From Prauserella endophytica (GTDB lineage Bacteria; Actinomycetota; Actinomycetes; Mycobacteriales; Pseudonocardiaceae), in NCBI RefSeq assembly GCF_005146945.1, contig NZ_SWMS01000017.1:1-64000 (forward strand): 64,000 bases of DNA, written 5' to 3'. The position numbers and the translations under genes were made by a program. The notes below the pieces were generated by a model. The model saw only the letters and a program-made list of their open reading frames with translations. It made no database searches and was not told where the DNA came from. Below, piece after piece: positions 35,295-45,136 of this stretch (its first letter is position 1; every line of letters starts with the position of its first letter).

Positions 35295-36941
35295 TTACTC
35301 GGCCGGGTGATCGGGGTCGCTCGATCGGGCGAGCACGTCGTGCACCAGGAGTGCCATATGGAGCGACAACATCGATTCCGGATCCTCCAGTTGGACGCCG
35401 AGCACCTGCTCGACACGGGCCAGCTGCTGGTAGTAGGCGGTGCGCGAGGTGTGCGCCGCCGCGGCGGCCGCCGACTTGTTGCCGCCGTGCTCGCAGAAGT
35501 GCCGCAGCGCCTGCAACAGCCTGCTGCCCGACGCGGCGTCGCGCGCCAGCAGCGGGCCCAGCTCACGCGCGGCGAACGCCGCCAGGCGGTCGTCGTCGCC
35601 GAGCAGGTGCAGCAGGCCGCGAAGCCGCACGTCCTCCAGCCGGTGGTAGCCGCAGCGGGGCTCGTCGTCGCGTTGCAGTGCCGCGGCCGCGACGTGGGCG
35701 GCCTCGGTGAGGCTGCGGCCCGCGTCGGTGGCCGACTCGACGGGGGTGCCGACCGCGATCACCACCGGCACCGTCGGCTTGGCCTGCTGGATCTCCCTCG
35801 CCAGGCGCCGCACCACCGCATCCGTGTTGGCCTGCGGGGACAGCGACAGCAGCGCGCGCACGCTCGTGTCGTCGACGCTGCCCACCAGCGCCGAAACGCG
35901 AGCCCGCCGGGTGGCCAGCGCGGTCGCCTCGGCGAGCTCCCGCAGCAGCGGCTGGCTCGACGCCGAGGCCGGCGGGCCAGCGGATCCGGTGAGCCGGGGC
36001 CGGATCGCGGCGCCGACGAGCCTGCGGCCCGTCAGCGGCACCCGCAGCGCCGACGCGCGCGCGGCCAGCTCCGCCGGGGTCGTCGGGGAGGCCAGCAGCT
36101 CGGCGAGCACGCCCCGGTGGGCCTGCCGTTCGAGGGTGTCGCCCTCGCGTGCGAGCAGGTGGTGCACGGCGAGTGCCGACGCGGCCCGCTCGGCCACCAC
36201 CACGTACCGGTGTGGTGGCGGCTCCGCGCACGCCACCACCAGCCGTCCCCAGTCGTGGCCGCGCGCGCCGACGATCGTCACCAGCCAGCCCGCCTTCGCG
36301 TCGTACCCGGTGCGCTCGCCGAGCCGCACCGCGCGCGAGCGCGGCTGCCAGTCGGTCAGCAGCTCCGCCGGGTCGGCTCCGGTCGCGTCGTAGGCGAGCA
36401 CCTCGTGCGACAGGGTCTCCAGCACCACCGGCTGCCCGGTCAGCCTCGCCACCTCGCGCAGCACGACGTGCGGCTCGGCGCCGGACACGGTGAGCGCCGT
36501 GAAGGTCTCGTGCACCTGTTCGGCGGCCTTCAGCTCGGCGACCTGCGCGTCGACGATCAGCCCGTTGACGGCCTCGGTCACCGTGACGTACCTGGTCTCG
36601 CGGGAGAGCGTCACCAGCGGCAGGCCGTGTTTGTCGGCGGCCTCGACGAGTGCGGCAGGCAGCCGGTCGTTCCAGTGCCGCACCAGCTCGACGACGAGCC
36701 CGGTGACCCCGACCCCGGCCAGCTCCTCGACGTAGCGGGCGAGCGCGGCGTCGTCGTCGGGCAGGGCGATGCCCGTGGTGAGCACCAGCTCGCCCCCCTT
36801 GAGCAGGTGCGCGATGTCGGCGACCTCGGCCACGTGCACCCAGCGCACCCGCCCGTCGAGCCCGGCCGCGCCCGCGACCACCCGCGGACCACCGTGGCGC
36901 ACCACCGGCAGTGCGAGCACCTCCGCGACGGTCGGGTACAT
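35295..36941 (-). CDS. PucR-family transcriptional regulator
   Basis: A 548-residue regulator. The N-terminal PucR domain begins MYPTVAEVLALPVVRHGGPRVV, and the C-terminal helix-turn-helix is ALRHFCEHGGNKSAAAAAAH, then TSRTAYYQQLARVEQVLG. PucR-type proteins often control purine/pyrimidine or amino acid catabolism. ATG 36941 has a GGAG ribosome site 4-5 bases upstream; the frame continues far upstream only as a shadow of the aminotransferase. It is divergent from the aminotransferase, with a 114-bp shared promoter that includes a weak TGTAC-N18-GTACA repeat (36982-37009). Confidence 0.9.
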   Translation of the reverse strand: MYPTVAEVLALPVVRHGGPRVVAGAAGLDGRVRWVHVAEVADIAHLLKGGELVLTTGIALPDDDAALARYVEELAGVGVTGLVVELVRHWNDRLPAALVEAADKHGLPLVTLSRETRYVTVTEAVNGLIVDAQVAELKAAEQVHETFTALTVSGAEPHVVLREVARLTGQPVVLETLSHEVLAYDATGADPAELLTDWQPRSRAVRLGERTGYDAKAGWLVTIVGARGHDWGRLVVACAEPPPHRYVVVAERAASALAVHHLLAREGDTLERQAHRGVLAELLASPTTPAELAARASALRVPLTGRRLVGAAIRPRLTGSAGPPASASSQPLLRELAEATALATRRARVSALVGSVDDTSVRALLSLSPQANTDAVVRRLAREIQQAKPTVPVVIAVGTPVESATDAGRSLTEAAHVAAAALQRDDEPRCGYHRLEDVRLRGLLHLLGDDDRLAAFAARELGPLLARDAASGSRLLQALRHFCEHGGNKSAAAAAAHTSRTAYYQQLARVEQVLGVQLEDPESMLSLHMALLVHDVLARSSDPDHPAE

Positions 36942-37055
36942 CCCGCTCCTGTCCTCGCCGAACACCAGCCGAAAAGCAGACTGTACGGCGATGAGCGGTA
37001 CTCGGTACATATTGTCGGTGGCGTTCTCACCGGCACCCCCGTGAGACTCGGACGC

Positions 37056-38351
37056 ATGACGGAACCGGACCTCCTCCGCCGCCACCGGGCCGTGCTGCCG
37101 GACTGGCTCGCGCTGTACTACTCCGACCCGATCGAGATCGTCAGCGCCGAAGGCAGGCACGTCACCGACTCGCAGGGACGCACCTACCTCGACTTCTTCG
37201 CGGGCATCCTCACCAACGCGATCGGCTACGACGTCCCGGAGATCTCCGACGCGATCCGCCGCCAGCTCGACACCGGCGTGCTGCACACGTCCACGCTGTA
37301 CCTCATTCGCAAGCAGGTGGAGCTCGCCGAGCAGATCGCGGAGCTGTCCGGGATTCCCGACGCGAAGGTGTTCTTCACCAACTCCGGCACCGAGGCCAAC
37401 GAGACCGCGCTGTTGCTGGCCACGCAGTACCGGCGAAGCAACCAGATCCTGGCCCTGCGCAACTCCTACCACGGCCGGGCTTTCGGCACCGTCGGCATCA
37501 CCGGCAACCGCGGCTGGTCGGCCAGCTCGCTGTCGCCGGTGAAGGTGAGCTACGTGCACGGCGGCTACCGCTACCGGGGCCCGTTCGCGCACCTGTCCGA
37601 CGCCGGCTACATCGCCGCGTGCGCCGACGACCTGCGCGACGTACTCCAGACCACCACCTCCGGCGACGTCGCCGCGCTCATCGCCGAGCCGATCCAGGGC
37701 GTCGGCGGGTTCTGCACACCGCCGGACGGGCTTTTCGCGTCGTTCAAGGAGATTCTGGACGAGCAGGGCATCCTGCTGATCTCCGACGAGGTGCAGACCG
37801 GCTGGGGCCGAACGGGCGAGCACTTCTGGGGCATGGACGCGCACGGTGTGAAGCCCGACATCATGACGTTCGCCAAGGGCGTGGGCAACGGTCTCGCCAT
37901 CGGCGGCGTGATCGCGCGCGGTGAGATCATGGACTGCCTCAAGGCGAACTCGATCTCGACCTTCGGCGGCAACCCGGTCGCCACCGCGGGCGCCAAGGCC
38001 ACTGTGGACTATCTGCTCGAGCACGACCTGCAGGGCAACGCCGCGAAGCTGGGCGACCGGCTGCTGTCCGGCCTGCGTCAGATCGGTGCCCGGCACGACA
38101 TCGTCGGCGACGTCAGGGGCAAGGGCCTGATGATCGGCATCGAGCTCGTGCGGCCGGGCGGCACGGAGCCGAACCCGCCGGCCGCGACGGAGGTGCTGGA
38201 GGAGACGAGGAGCAGGGGGCTGCTCGTCGGCAAGGGCGGCCTGTACAACAACGTCATCCGGCTCGCCCCGCCGATGACCCTCACCGGCGACGAGGCGGAA
38301 CAGGCACTGGACATCCTCGGCGAGGCCATCACCGCCGCCGACCACCGCTGA
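37056..38351 (+). CDS. Class III aminotransferase (beta-alanine/4-aminobutyrate type)
   Basis: A 431-residue fold-type I PLP enzyme. It has the dimer and PLP-site motifs FFTNSGTEANETALLLA, NSYHGRAFGT, D244 in LISDEVQTGWGRTG and the Schiff-base lysine K274 in MTFAKGVGNGL. It is followed by a CoA-acylating semialdehyde dehydrogenase and preceded by a PucR regulator, so it probably moves the amino group from beta-alanine (or beta-aminoisobutyrate) to pyruvate or 2-oxoglutarate. That would continue the pathway encoded at 28.7-32.5 kb. The start chosen is ATG 37056 within a much longer open frame. Confidence 0.9.
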   Translation: MTEPDLLRRHRAVLPDWLALYYSDPIEIVSAEGRHVTDSQGRTYLDFFAGILTNAIGYDVPEISDAIRRQLDTGVLHTSTLYLIRKQVELAEQIAELSGIPDAKVFFTNSGTEANETALLLATQYRRSNQILALRNSYHGRAFGTVGITGNRGWSASSLSPVKVSYVHGGYRYRGPFAHLSDAGYIAACADDLRDVLQTTTSGDVAALIAEPIQGVGGFCTPPDGLFASFKEILDEQGILLISDEVQTGWGRTGEHFWGMDAHGVKPDIMTFAKGVGNGLAIGGVIARGEIMDCLKANSISTFGGNPVATAGAKATVDYLLEHDLQGNAAKLGDRLLSGLRQIGARHDIVGDVRGKGLMIGIELVRPGGTEPNPPAATEVLEETRSRGLLVGKGGLYNNVIRLAPPMTLTGDEAEQALDILGEAITAADHR

Positions 38352-38368
38352 CGAAGGAGAACGCTCGC

Positions 38369-39865
38369 GTGACGAACCGGATCAGTCATTGGATCGACGG
38401 CAAGAGCTGGGCTGGGGTCGCTGAACGGACCGGGGAGGTGTTCGATCCCGCCACCGGCGAAGTCCGCGCATTGGTGGACTTCGCCGGTGACGGGCAGGTC
38501 GCCGAGGCCGTGAACGCCGCTGCCGCCGCCTTTCCCGGCTGGCGCGACACCTCGCTCGCCGCGCGCACGAAGATCATGTTCGCGTTCCGCGAGCTGCTCG
38601 TGGCGCGCAAGGAGGAGCTCGCCGCGATCGTGACGAGCGAGCACGGCAAGGTGCTCTCGGACGCCGCGGGCGAGGTGCAGCGGGCGATCGAGAACGTCGA
38701 GTACGCGTGCGGTGCGCCGCAGCTGCTCAAGGGCGGGTACAGCGAGAACGCGTCGCGCGGGGTCGACGTGTACTCGCTCGCCCAGCCGCTCGGGGTCGTC
38801 GGCGTGATCTCGCCGTTCAACTTCCCGGCGATGGTGCCGCTGTGGTTCGTGCCCAACGCGATCGCGTGCGGCAACACCGTGGTGCTCAAGCCGAGCGAGA
38901 AGGATCCGTCGGCCGCCAACTTCATCGCTGAGCTGTTCGCCGAGGCCGGCCTGCCGAGCGGCGTGCTGAACGTGCTGCACGGCGACAAGGTCGCGGTGGA
39001 CGGTCTGCTGAAGCACCCTGAGGTGAAGGCGATCTCGTTCGTCGGCTCCACACCGATCGCGCGCTACGTCTACGAGACCGGCACGGCGGCGGGCAAGCGC
39101 GTGCAGGCGCTCGGCGGCGCGAAGAACCACATGGTGGTGCTGCCCGACGCCGACCTCGACCTCGCCGCGGACGCCGCGGTGTCGGCCGGGTTCGGCTCGG
39201 CGGGGGAGCGGTGCATGGCCGTGTCGGTCGTGGTGGCCGTGGAACCGGTCGGCGACGAGCTGGTGAGCAAGATCACCGAGCGGATGGGCAGGCTGCGGGT
39301 CGGCGACGGCCGCAGGCCCGACTCGGAGATGGGACCACTCGTCACGGCGGCCCACCGCGAGCGCGTCGCGTCATATCTCGACGCCGGTGTCGAGGCCGGG
39401 GCGCGGCTCGTGGTGGACGGCAGGGAGGCGGGCGTCGACGGCGACTCGGGCGGCTTCTGGCTCGGCCCCACGCTGTTCGACCAGGTCGAGCCCGGCATGT
39501 CGATCTACACCGACGAGATCTTCGGGCCCGTGCTGTGCGTCGCCCGCGCCCACAGCTACGACGCCGCGCTGGCGTTGATCAACGCCAACCCGTACGGCAA
39601 CGGCACGGCGATCTTCACCAATGACGGCGGGGCTTCTCGGCGGTTCCAGAACGAGGTCGAGGTGGGCATGGTCGGCGTCAACGTGCCGATCCCCGTGCCC
39701 GTTGGCTACTACTCGTTCGGCGGCTGGAAGAACTCGCTGTTCGGCGACAGCCACGCGTACGGTCCGGAGGGTTTCCACTTCTTCACCCGCACCAAGGTCG
39801 TCACCTCGCGCTGGCTCGACCCCTCCCATGGAGGCGTCAACCTGGGCTTCCCGCGCAACGTCTAG
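38369..39865 (+). CDS. mmsA: CoA-acylating methylmalonate/malonate-semialdehyde dehydrogenase
   Basis: A 498-residue aldehyde dehydrogenase of the MmsA subfamily. It has the NAD motif LGVVGVISPFNFPAMVPLWF, the catalytic cysteine C282 in GSAGERCMAVSVVVAVE and the C-terminal KVVTSRW ending typical of this group. It converts malonate semialdehyde or methylmalonate semialdehyde to acetyl-CoA or propionyl-CoA with loss of CO2. The gene follows the class III aminotransferase by 17 bases and is likely co-transcribed. GTG start with GAAGGAG upstream. Confidence 0.93.
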   Translation: MTNRISHWIDGKSWAGVAERTGEVFDPATGEVRALVDFAGDGQVAEAVNAAAAAFPGWRDTSLAARTKIMFAFRELLVARKEELAAIVTSEHGKVLSDAAGEVQRAIENVEYACGAPQLLKGGYSENASRGVDVYSLAQPLGVVGVISPFNFPAMVPLWFVPNAIACGNTVVLKPSEKDPSAANFIAELFAEAGLPSGVLNVLHGDKVAVDGLLKHPEVKAISFVGSTPIARYVYETGTAAGKRVQALGGAKNHMVVLPDADLDLAADAAVSAGFGSAGERCMAVSVVVAVEPVGDELVSKITERMGRLRVGDGRRPDSEMGPLVTAAHRERVASYLDAGVEAGARLVVDGREAGVDGDSGGFWLGPTLFDQVEPGMSIYTDEIFGPVLCVARAHSYDAALALINANPYGNGTAIFTNDGGASRRFQNEVEVGMVGVNVPIPVPVGYYSFGGWKNSLFGDSHAYGPEGFHFFTRTKVVTSRWLDPSHGGVNLGFPRNV

Positions 39866-39923
39866 GCGACAACACGTTCGGGCACCGTAAACTCGTTGTC
39901 AAAAGGCGACGGAGGAGGTGCCG

Positions 39924-40949
39924 GTGGCCATCGCGGACGAGCGACGTTTCGAGGTGCTACGCGCCATCGTGGCCGACTACGTGTCGAACCAGGAGCCCGT
40001 CGGCTCCAAGGCACTGGTCGATCGCCACAACCTCGGTGTGTCGAGCGCCACTGTGCGCAACGACATGGCCGCGCTGGAGGAGGACGGCTACATCACGCAG
40101 CCGCACACCAGCGCCGGCCGCATCCCCACGGACAAGGGTTACCGGCTCTTCGTCGACCGGCTCTCCGAGATCAAGCCGCTGTCATCCGCCGAGCGCAGGG
40201 CGATCAGGCAGTTCCTGGAGGGCGCGATCGACCTCGACGACGTCCTGCGCCGCTCGGTGCGGCTGCTCGCGCAGCTCACCCGCCAGGTCGCCGTCATCCA
40301 GTACCCGACGCTGACCAACTCGACGGTGCGCCACGTCGAGGTGGTCCCGCTGACGCCCGCTCGGCTCATGCTCGTGCTGATCACCGACACGGGCCGGGTC
40401 GACCAGCGCACCGTCGACCTCGGCGACGTGGTCACCGACGACGCCGTGGCCAGGCTGCGCGACGTCCTCAACGGCACGCTCGCCGGGCACAAGCTCGCCG
40501 AGGCCGCCGCGAAGGTCTCCGAGCTGCCCGAGTCGAGCCCGAGCGAGCTGCGGGACGTGATGACCAGGGTGTGCACGGTGCTGGTCGAGTCGCTGGTCGA
40601 GCACCCCGAGGAGCGGCTGGTCCTCGGCGGCACGGCCAACCTCACACGCAACGTCGCCGACTTCCCCGGCTCGCTGCGGCAGGTGCTCGAGGCGCTGGAG
40701 GAACAGGTCGTGGTGCTCAAACTGCTCGCCGCCGCCCGCAACCCCGGTGCGGTCACCGTGAGTATCGGTGAGGAGAATGAGGACGAGCAGATGCGGAGCA
40801 CCTCGATCGTGTCGATCGGGTACGGCTCCGACCAGCTGCTGCTGGGGGGCATGGGTGTGGTCGGTCCGACCAGGATGGACTACCCGGGCACGATCGCCGC
40901 GGTACGCGCGGTGGCCAACTACGTGGGCCAGATCCTGTCCGGCAAGTAG
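39924..40949 (+). CDS. hrcA: Heat-inducible transcription repressor HrcA
   Basis: A 341-residue HrcA. The N-terminal winged helix ([21 protein letters not shown], then [20 protein letters not shown], then [19 protein letters not shown]) is diagnostic. HrcA represses chaperone genes through CIRCE elements. GTG 39924 has GGAGGAGG upstream at proper spacing; GTG 39918 would sit directly on that site and is rejected. It precedes dnaJ, as in other actinobacteria. No CIRCE inverted repeat was found near hrcA or dnaJ. Confidence 0.95.
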   Translation: MAIADERRFEVLRAIVADYVSNQEPVGSKALVDRHNLGVSSATVRNDMAALEEDGYITQPHTSAGRIPTDKGYRLFVDRLSEIKPLSSAERRAIRQFLEGAIDLDDVLRRSVRLLAQLTRQVAVIQYPTLTNSTVRHVEVVPLTPARLMLVLITDTGRVDQRTVDLGDVVTDDAVARLRDVLNGTLAGHKLAEAAAKVSELPESSPSELRDVMTRVCTVLVESLVEHPEERLVLGGTANLTRNVADFPGSLRQVLEALEEQVVVLKLLAAARNPGAVTVSIGEENEDEQMRSTSIVSIGYGSDQLLLGGMGVVGPTRMDYPGTIAAVRAVANYVGQILSGK

Positions 40950-40982
40950 CCGGACCGTTGTGGCTCGTTACTAGGAGGACGA

Positions 40983-41090
40983 GTGTCAACGAACTGCCGG
41001 CTGGCGAGGCGAGCACAGGTCGCGCTCCAGCCGAAGGCCCCGCGATCGTGGCGGCGGGGCGCCGAGGCGGCGCGAACGGACACCGCGTAA
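40983..41090 (+). CDS. Possible 35-codon small ORF between hrcA and dnaJ
   Basis: A GTG-started frame (MSTNCRLARRAQV...) preceded by the near-perfect ribosome site TAGGAGGACGA and ended by TAA. It is rich in arginine and has no relatives I recognise. It occupies most of the 213-bp gap between hrcA and dnaJ. Coding is uncertain; it may be a leader peptide or a chance frame behind a strong Shine-Dalgarno sequence. Confidence 0.35.
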   Translation: MSTNCRLARRAQVALQPKAPRSWRRGAEAARTDTA

Positions 41091-41162
41091 CCAGGTCAGA
41101 GCCCCGGCGGCGCGATCGCGTCGCGCGCGGGGTCGGCAAGAACACAGGAGGACGTCAAGACG

Positions 41163-42323
41163 GTGGCGAGGGACTACTACGGCATTCTGGGCGTGCCGAA
41201 GAACGCGAGCGACCAGGAGATCAAGCGCGCGTACCGCAAGCTCGCCCGCGAGCTGCACCCCGATGTCAACCCGTCCGAGGACGCGCAGCACAAGTTCAGC
41301 GAGGTCACCACCGCCTACGAGGTCCTCTCCGACCCGCAGAAGCGCAAGATCGTCGACCTCGGTGGGGACCCCATGGACAACGGGGCCGGCCGCGGCGGTG
41401 GCGGTGATCCCTTCGCGGGCTTCGGCGGGCTCGGCGACATCATGGACGCCTTCTTCGGCGCCGCCGCGGGCGGCGGCAGGGGCCGTGGGCCGCGCAGCCG
41501 CGTGCAGCCGGGCTCCGACGCGCTCATCCGGCTGAGCCTCTCGCTCGAGGAGTGCGCCACCGGCGTCGACAAGGAGATCACCGTCGACACCGCGATCCTG
41601 TGCGACCGCTGCCGTGGCGCCGGAACGGCGGAGGGCGGCTCCGTCACCACGTGTGACACCTGCAACGGGCAGGGTGAGATCCAGTCCGTGCAGCGCTCGT
41701 TCCTCGGCCAGGTGGTCACCGCCCGTCCGTGCCCGGTGTGCCGCGGCTTCGGCGAGGTCATCACCGACCCCTGCCAGCAGTGTGGGGGCGACGGCCGCGT
41801 GCGCGCGCGCCGCAACGTCACCGCCAAGATCCCGCCCGGCGTCGGCGACGGCATGCGCATCCGGCTCTCCGGCCAGGGCGAGGTCGGCGCGGGCGGCGGC
41901 CCGGCGGGCGACCTCTACGTCGAGATCGACGAGGAGCCGCACGACGTCTTCGTCCGCCAGGGCAACGACCTGCACTGCCACCTGCGCATCCCGATGACCA
42001 GCGCCGCGCTCGGCGCCGTCGTGCCGCTGGAGACGCTGATCGACGGCGAGCAGGAGATCGACATCGAGCCCGGTACGCAGCCGAACACCGAACTCGTGCT
42101 CACCGGAAAGGGCATGCCGAGACTGCGCTCCTCCGGCCGCGTTGACGGCAGGGGCGACCTGCACGTCCACGTCGAGGTGGTCGTGCCGACCAAGCTCGAT
42201 GACGAGCAGTCCGGGCTCCTGCGCGAGCTGGCCCAGCTGCGTGGCGAGGAGGCGCCGATGCTCGCGGGCAACGGCACCAAGCACGGCGGGCTGTTCTCGA
42301 AGCTGCGCGCCAAGAGCCGGTGA
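41163..42323 (+). CDS. dnaJ: Chaperone protein DnaJ
   Basis: A 386-residue type I J-protein, likely the DnaJ2 paralogue linked to hrcA. The J domain has the HPD motif ([11 protein letters not shown]), then a Gly-rich linker, and four zinc-binding CxxCxGxG-type repeats ([32 protein letters not shown]). It stimulates DnaK ATPase. GTG start with AGGAGG upstream. Its stop overlaps the rsmE GTG start. Confidence 0.95.
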   Translation: MARDYYGILGVPKNASDQEIKRAYRKLARELHPDVNPSEDAQHKFSEVTTAYEVLSDPQKRKIVDLGGDPMDNGAGRGGGGDPFAGFGGLGDIMDAFFGAAAGGGRGRGPRSRVQPGSDALIRLSLSLEECATGVDKEITVDTAILCDRCRGAGTAEGGSVTTCDTCNGQGEIQSVQRSFLGQVVTARPCPVCRGFGEVITDPCQQCGGDGRVRARRNVTAKIPPGVGDGMRIRLSGQGEVGAGGGPAGDLYVEIDEEPHDVFVRQGNDLHCHLRIPMTSAALGAVVPLETLIDGEQEIDIEPGTQPNTELVLTGKGMPRLRSSGRVDGRGDLHVHVEVVVPTKLDDEQSGLLRELAQLRGEEAPMLAGNGTKHGGLFSKLRAKSR

Positions 42324-43072
42324 CCGAGACCACCCCACCGGTCTTCCTGGTCGAGGCGCTGCCACCCGGCGGCCACGTCGTTCTCGACGGCGAGGAGGCC
42401 CGCCACGCCGTCACCGTCCGCCGCACGCGGGTCGGCGAGCGGCTGACCCTGTCCGACGGGAACGGCGGCGTCGCCGACTGCGTGGTGGACGCCGTCCACC
42501 CCGGCAGGGACGCCCGGCTGGAGCTCACCGTCGAGACCCGCCGCGACGAGCCCGAGCCCGCGCTGCACGTCACGATCGTGCAGGCGCTCGCGAAGGGCGA
42601 TCGCGGCGAGCTGGCCGTCGAGCTCGCCACCGAGGCCGGAGCCGATGCCGTGCTGCCCTGGCGCGCCGCGCGCAGCATCGCGCGCTGGGACGACGGGCCC
42701 CGCGGCGCCAAGGCGCTCGCGCGCTGGCGCGGCACGGCCCGCGCTGCCGCCAAGCAGGCCCGCAGGGGCCGGGTGCCCGAGGTCGGCGACCCGGTGAGCA
42801 CCCGGCAGCTCGCGGCGTTGCTCGCCGACGCCGACGGCGCGCTCGTGCTGGAGGCGGGCGCCGAGCACCTCCTCACCGAGGTATCCCTCCCACAGCAAGG
42901 GAAGCTGTACGTCGTCGTGGGCCCGGAGGGCGGCGTCACGGCCGAGGAGCTCGCCGCGTTCCGCACCGCGGGCGCCGTCGAGGTGCGGCTCGGGCCCACG
43001 GTGTTGCGCACGTCCACGGCAGGCGCGGTCGCGCTCGGTGCACTCGGTGCCCTGACTGCGCGGTGGCGGTAG
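42320..43072 (+). CDS. rsmE: 16S rRNA (uracil-1498-N3)-methyltransferase RsmE
   Basis: A 250-residue SPOUT-fold methyltransferase. The knot motifs are [40 protein letters not shown] and [19 protein letters not shown], the RsmE pattern for AdoMet binding. It methylates U1498 of 16S rRNA. It overlaps dnaJ by 4 bases (GTGA), as in M. tuberculosis gene order. Confidence 0.95.
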   Translation: MTETTPPVFLVEALPPGGHVVLDGEEARHAVTVRRTRVGERLTLSDGNGGVADCVVDAVHPGRDARLELTVETRRDEPEPALHVTIVQALAKGDRGELAVELATEAGADAVLPWRAARSIARWDDGPRGAKALARWRGTARAAAKQARRGRVPEVGDPVSTRQLAALLADADGALVLEAGAEHLLTEVSLPQQGKLYVVVGPEGGVTAEELAAFRTAGAVEVRLGPTVLRTSTAGAVALGALGALTARWR

Positions 43073-43626
43073 CCCGAATGGACGCGGGCAATCCTGCCCA
43101 CACGGCTGTTTGGACCCTTTTTCTCGGTGATTTCTGGCGCATCTCGGCAACCAGCCGTTACTGTTGTTAACGATCGGACACACACGGATGGCCGTGTGCT
43201 GACGACCCCGCCGGACACCTCCCCCCTCGGTCCGGCGGCGCCGCGGTGGCGAGTGGAGCGACCCCCAGGCTTCACCGCCCCGCGGCTTCTTAGTCGGGTG
43301 GCCTCCGGCCACCCTCCCCCTTGGCGGTGTCGCTGTGTTCTCTGGGGGGACACCCCCCAGACCCCCCGAACCGCCCCGCGGCTTCTTAGTCGGGTGGCCT
43401 CCGGCCACCCTCCCCCTTGGCGGTGTCGCTGTGTTCTCTGGGGGGACACCCCCCAGACCCCCCGAACCGCCCCGCGGCTTCTTAGTCGCTCCGGGCCTTT
43501 GGCCCTCCGCTCCCTCTTCGCGGTGTCGCTGTGTTTTCTGGGCGGCATGTGGTCGTGGGGTTGCCCTTCTTGCGGTCGGCGGTCCGGTGGTCGGCCTTCG
43601 GGTGTGGTGGACGTTAGGGTTTGGCC
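43073..43626. other. 554-bp intergenic region rich in hairpins
   Basis: Between rsmE and the HIT gene. It begins with a short GGGCA/TGCCC hairpin near 43090 and a later CTTTTTC run that may terminate rsmE. A second hairpin (CACACGG-ATGG-CCGTGTG, 43181-43198) follows, and then the 96-bp tandem repeat described separately. A 167-codon frame across the region simply reads through the repeat and is not considered a gene. Confidence 0.6.
43275..43543. repeat. 96-bp tandem repeat with two hairpins per unit
   Basis: Two essentially identical 96-bp units (43275-43370 and 43371-43466) and a diverged partial third (43467-about 43543). Each full unit holds two perfect 8-bp hairpins: GGGTGGCC-TCC-GGCCACCC and CTGGGGGG-ACA-CCCCCCAG. 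In the third unit the first hairpin is replaced by GGGCC-TTT-GGCCC, which keeps the pairing with different bases. The units are contiguous without spacers, so this is not a CRISPR array. Confidence 0.88.
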
Positions 43627-43995
43627 ATGAGTGATGCCGATACCTTGTTCGAGCGGATCATTGCTCGAGAGATTCCCGCCGACATCGTGCACGAGACCGA
43701 GACGACGCTGGCCTTTCGCGACATTCAGCCGCAGGCCGCCACGCACGTGCTGGTGGTGCCGAAGAAGCGGTATCGGAACGTCGCCGAGCTCGCCGCGGCC
43801 GACCCGCAGTTGCTCGCCGACGTGATCGCCACCGCGGCCAAGGTCGCCGAACTGGAAGGCCTCACCGAAAACGGCTACCGGGTGGTCTTCAACACCGACT
43901 CCCACGCAGGTCAGACCGTTTTCCACGTGCACGCGCACGTGCTCGGAGGGGAACAGCTCGGCCACTTCGGGCGTTACTCGGGTGAGGCCGGGTAA
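43627..43995 (+). CDS. HIT-family nucleotide-binding protein
   Basis: A 122-residue histidine triad protein. The core reads DIVHETETTLAFRDIQPQAATHVLVVPK and the catalytic motif is QTVFHVHAHVLGG (HxHxH). Such proteins hydrolyse nucleoside phosphoramidates or AMP-lysine-type adducts. ATG 43627 is used; a TTG two codons upstream is unlikely. It stands alone between the tandem repeat and the phoH operon. Confidence 0.93.
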   Translation: MSDADTLFERIIAREIPADIVHETETTLAFRDIQPQAATHVLVVPKKRYRNVAELAAADPQLLADVIATAAKVAELEGLTENGYRVVFNTDSHAGQTVFHVHAHVLGGEQLGHFGRYSGEAG

Positions 43996-44089
43996 TCTAG
44001 CCGCCCTGATGTGTCGATGCCGTTAACATCGACAGGGCAAGCAGCAACGACGAGTGGCACGTACGTGCAGAAAGCAGGCCAGAGGCCAC

Positions 44090-45136
44090 GTGGCCGGAAC
44101 CGTTCCGCAGCAACCAGCAGACGCCGTCTCGCAACCAGCGGCTCAGTCGGCACAGTCGAAGTTCCCGATTCCCGACGCCGCCGCGCTCGTTCTGCTCGGC
44201 TCTCGTGACGAGAACCTCCGCGCCGCGGAAGACCTCCTCGATGCCGACGTGCACGTCAGGGGCAATGAGGTCACCCTCACCGGCGCGCCGTCCGACGTCG
44301 CCTTCGCCGAGCGCGTCTTCGCCGAGCTCGTCACCCTTGCCACCCGCGGCCAGCAGGTCGGGCCCGACACCGTCCGGCGCACCGTCGCGATGCTGTCCAC
44401 GGGCACGTCGGAGTCGCCGGCCGACGTGCTGAGCATGGACATCCTGTCCCGCAGGGGACGGACGATCCGGCCCAAGACGCTGAACCAGAAGCGGTACGTC
44501 GACGCCATCGACAAGCACACGATCGTGTTCGGCATCGGCCCCGCCGGCACCGGCAAGACATACCTCGCCATGGCGAAGGCGGTGCAGGCCCTGCAGGCCA
44601 AGCAGGTCAACCGCATCATCCTCACCAGGCCGGCTGTCGAGGCGGGGGAGCGGCTCGGCTTCCTGCCCGGCACGCTCTACGAGAAGATCGACCCCTACCT
44701 GCGCCCCCTGTACGACGCGCTGCACGACATGGTCGACCCCGACTCGATCCCGCGCCTGATGCAGGCGGGCACGATCGAGATCGCGCCGCTGGCCTACATG
44801 CGCGGTCGCACGCTCAACGACGCGTTCATCATCCTCGACGAGGCGCAGAACACCACGCCCGAGCAGATGAAGATGTTCCTGACCCGCCTCGGCTTCGGCT
44901 CGAAGGTCGTGGTCACCGGTGACATCACGCAGGTCGATCTGCCGAGCGGGCAGCGCAGCGGGCTGCGGATCGTGCGCGACATCCTCGAGGGCGTCGACGA
45001 CCTGCACTTCGCCAGCCTGAACAGCCAGGACGTGGTGCGGCACAAGCTGGTCGGCGACATCGTCGACGCGTACGAGAAGTGGCAGGCCACCCAGGACGCC
45101 GCCACGGGCAACGGAAGGGCCGTCAGCGGTCGATGA
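44090..45136 (+). CDS. phoH: PhoH-like ATPase
   Basis: A protein of about 348 residues with a small N-terminal domain ([21 protein letters not shown]) and a P-loop ATPase/helicase core. The Walker A motif is [12 protein letters not shown], Walker B is [24 protein letters not shown], and motif III is [16 protein letters not shown]. It corresponds to the PhoH1 gene next to ybeY in mycobacteria, and may act in RNA processing. GTG 44090 has AGAGG upstream; GTG 44054 is an alternative giving 360 residues. Its TGA overlaps the ATG of a 35-codon ORF. Confidence 0.9.
   Translation: MAGTVPQQPADAVSQPAAQSAQSKFPIPDAAALVLLGSRDENLRAAEDLLDADVHVRGNEVTLTGAPSDVAFAERVFAELVTLATRGQQVGPDTVRRTVAMLSTGTSESPADVLSMDILSRRGRTIRPKTLNQKRYVDAIDKHTIVFGIGPAGTGKTYLAMAKAVQALQAKQVNRIILTRPAVEAGERLGFLPGTLYEKIDPYLRPLYDALHDMVDPDSIPRLMQAGTIEIAPLAYMRGRTLNDAFIILDEAQNTTPEQMKMFLTRLGFGSKVVVTGDITQVDLPSGQRSGLRIVRDILEGVDDLHFASLNSQDVVRHKLVGDIVDAYEKWQATQDAATGNGRAVSGR

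Noticed and set aside
35292-37055. Upstream extension of the class III aminotransferase frame (and the minus-strand frame above PucR)
   Set aside because: The frame is open for 588 codons before the aminotransferase start but overlaps the PucR gene on the other strand. Protein similarity to the family begins only at MTEPDLLRRH (37056).
39866-41162. CIRCE element near hrcA or dnaJ
   Set aside because: I looked for TTAGCACTC-N9-GAGTGCTAA and found nothing close in either gap; HrcA may act elsewhere, for example on groEL.
43275-43543. Possible CRISPR array
   Set aside because: The units are 96 bp, contiguous and identical with no unique spacers, and there are no cas genes in the window.
43127-43630. 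167-codon plus-strand frame between rsmE and the HIT gene
   Set aside because: It reads through the 96-bp tandem repeat, and because 96 is a multiple of three the repeat gives a repeated peptide automatically. No ribosome site or family.
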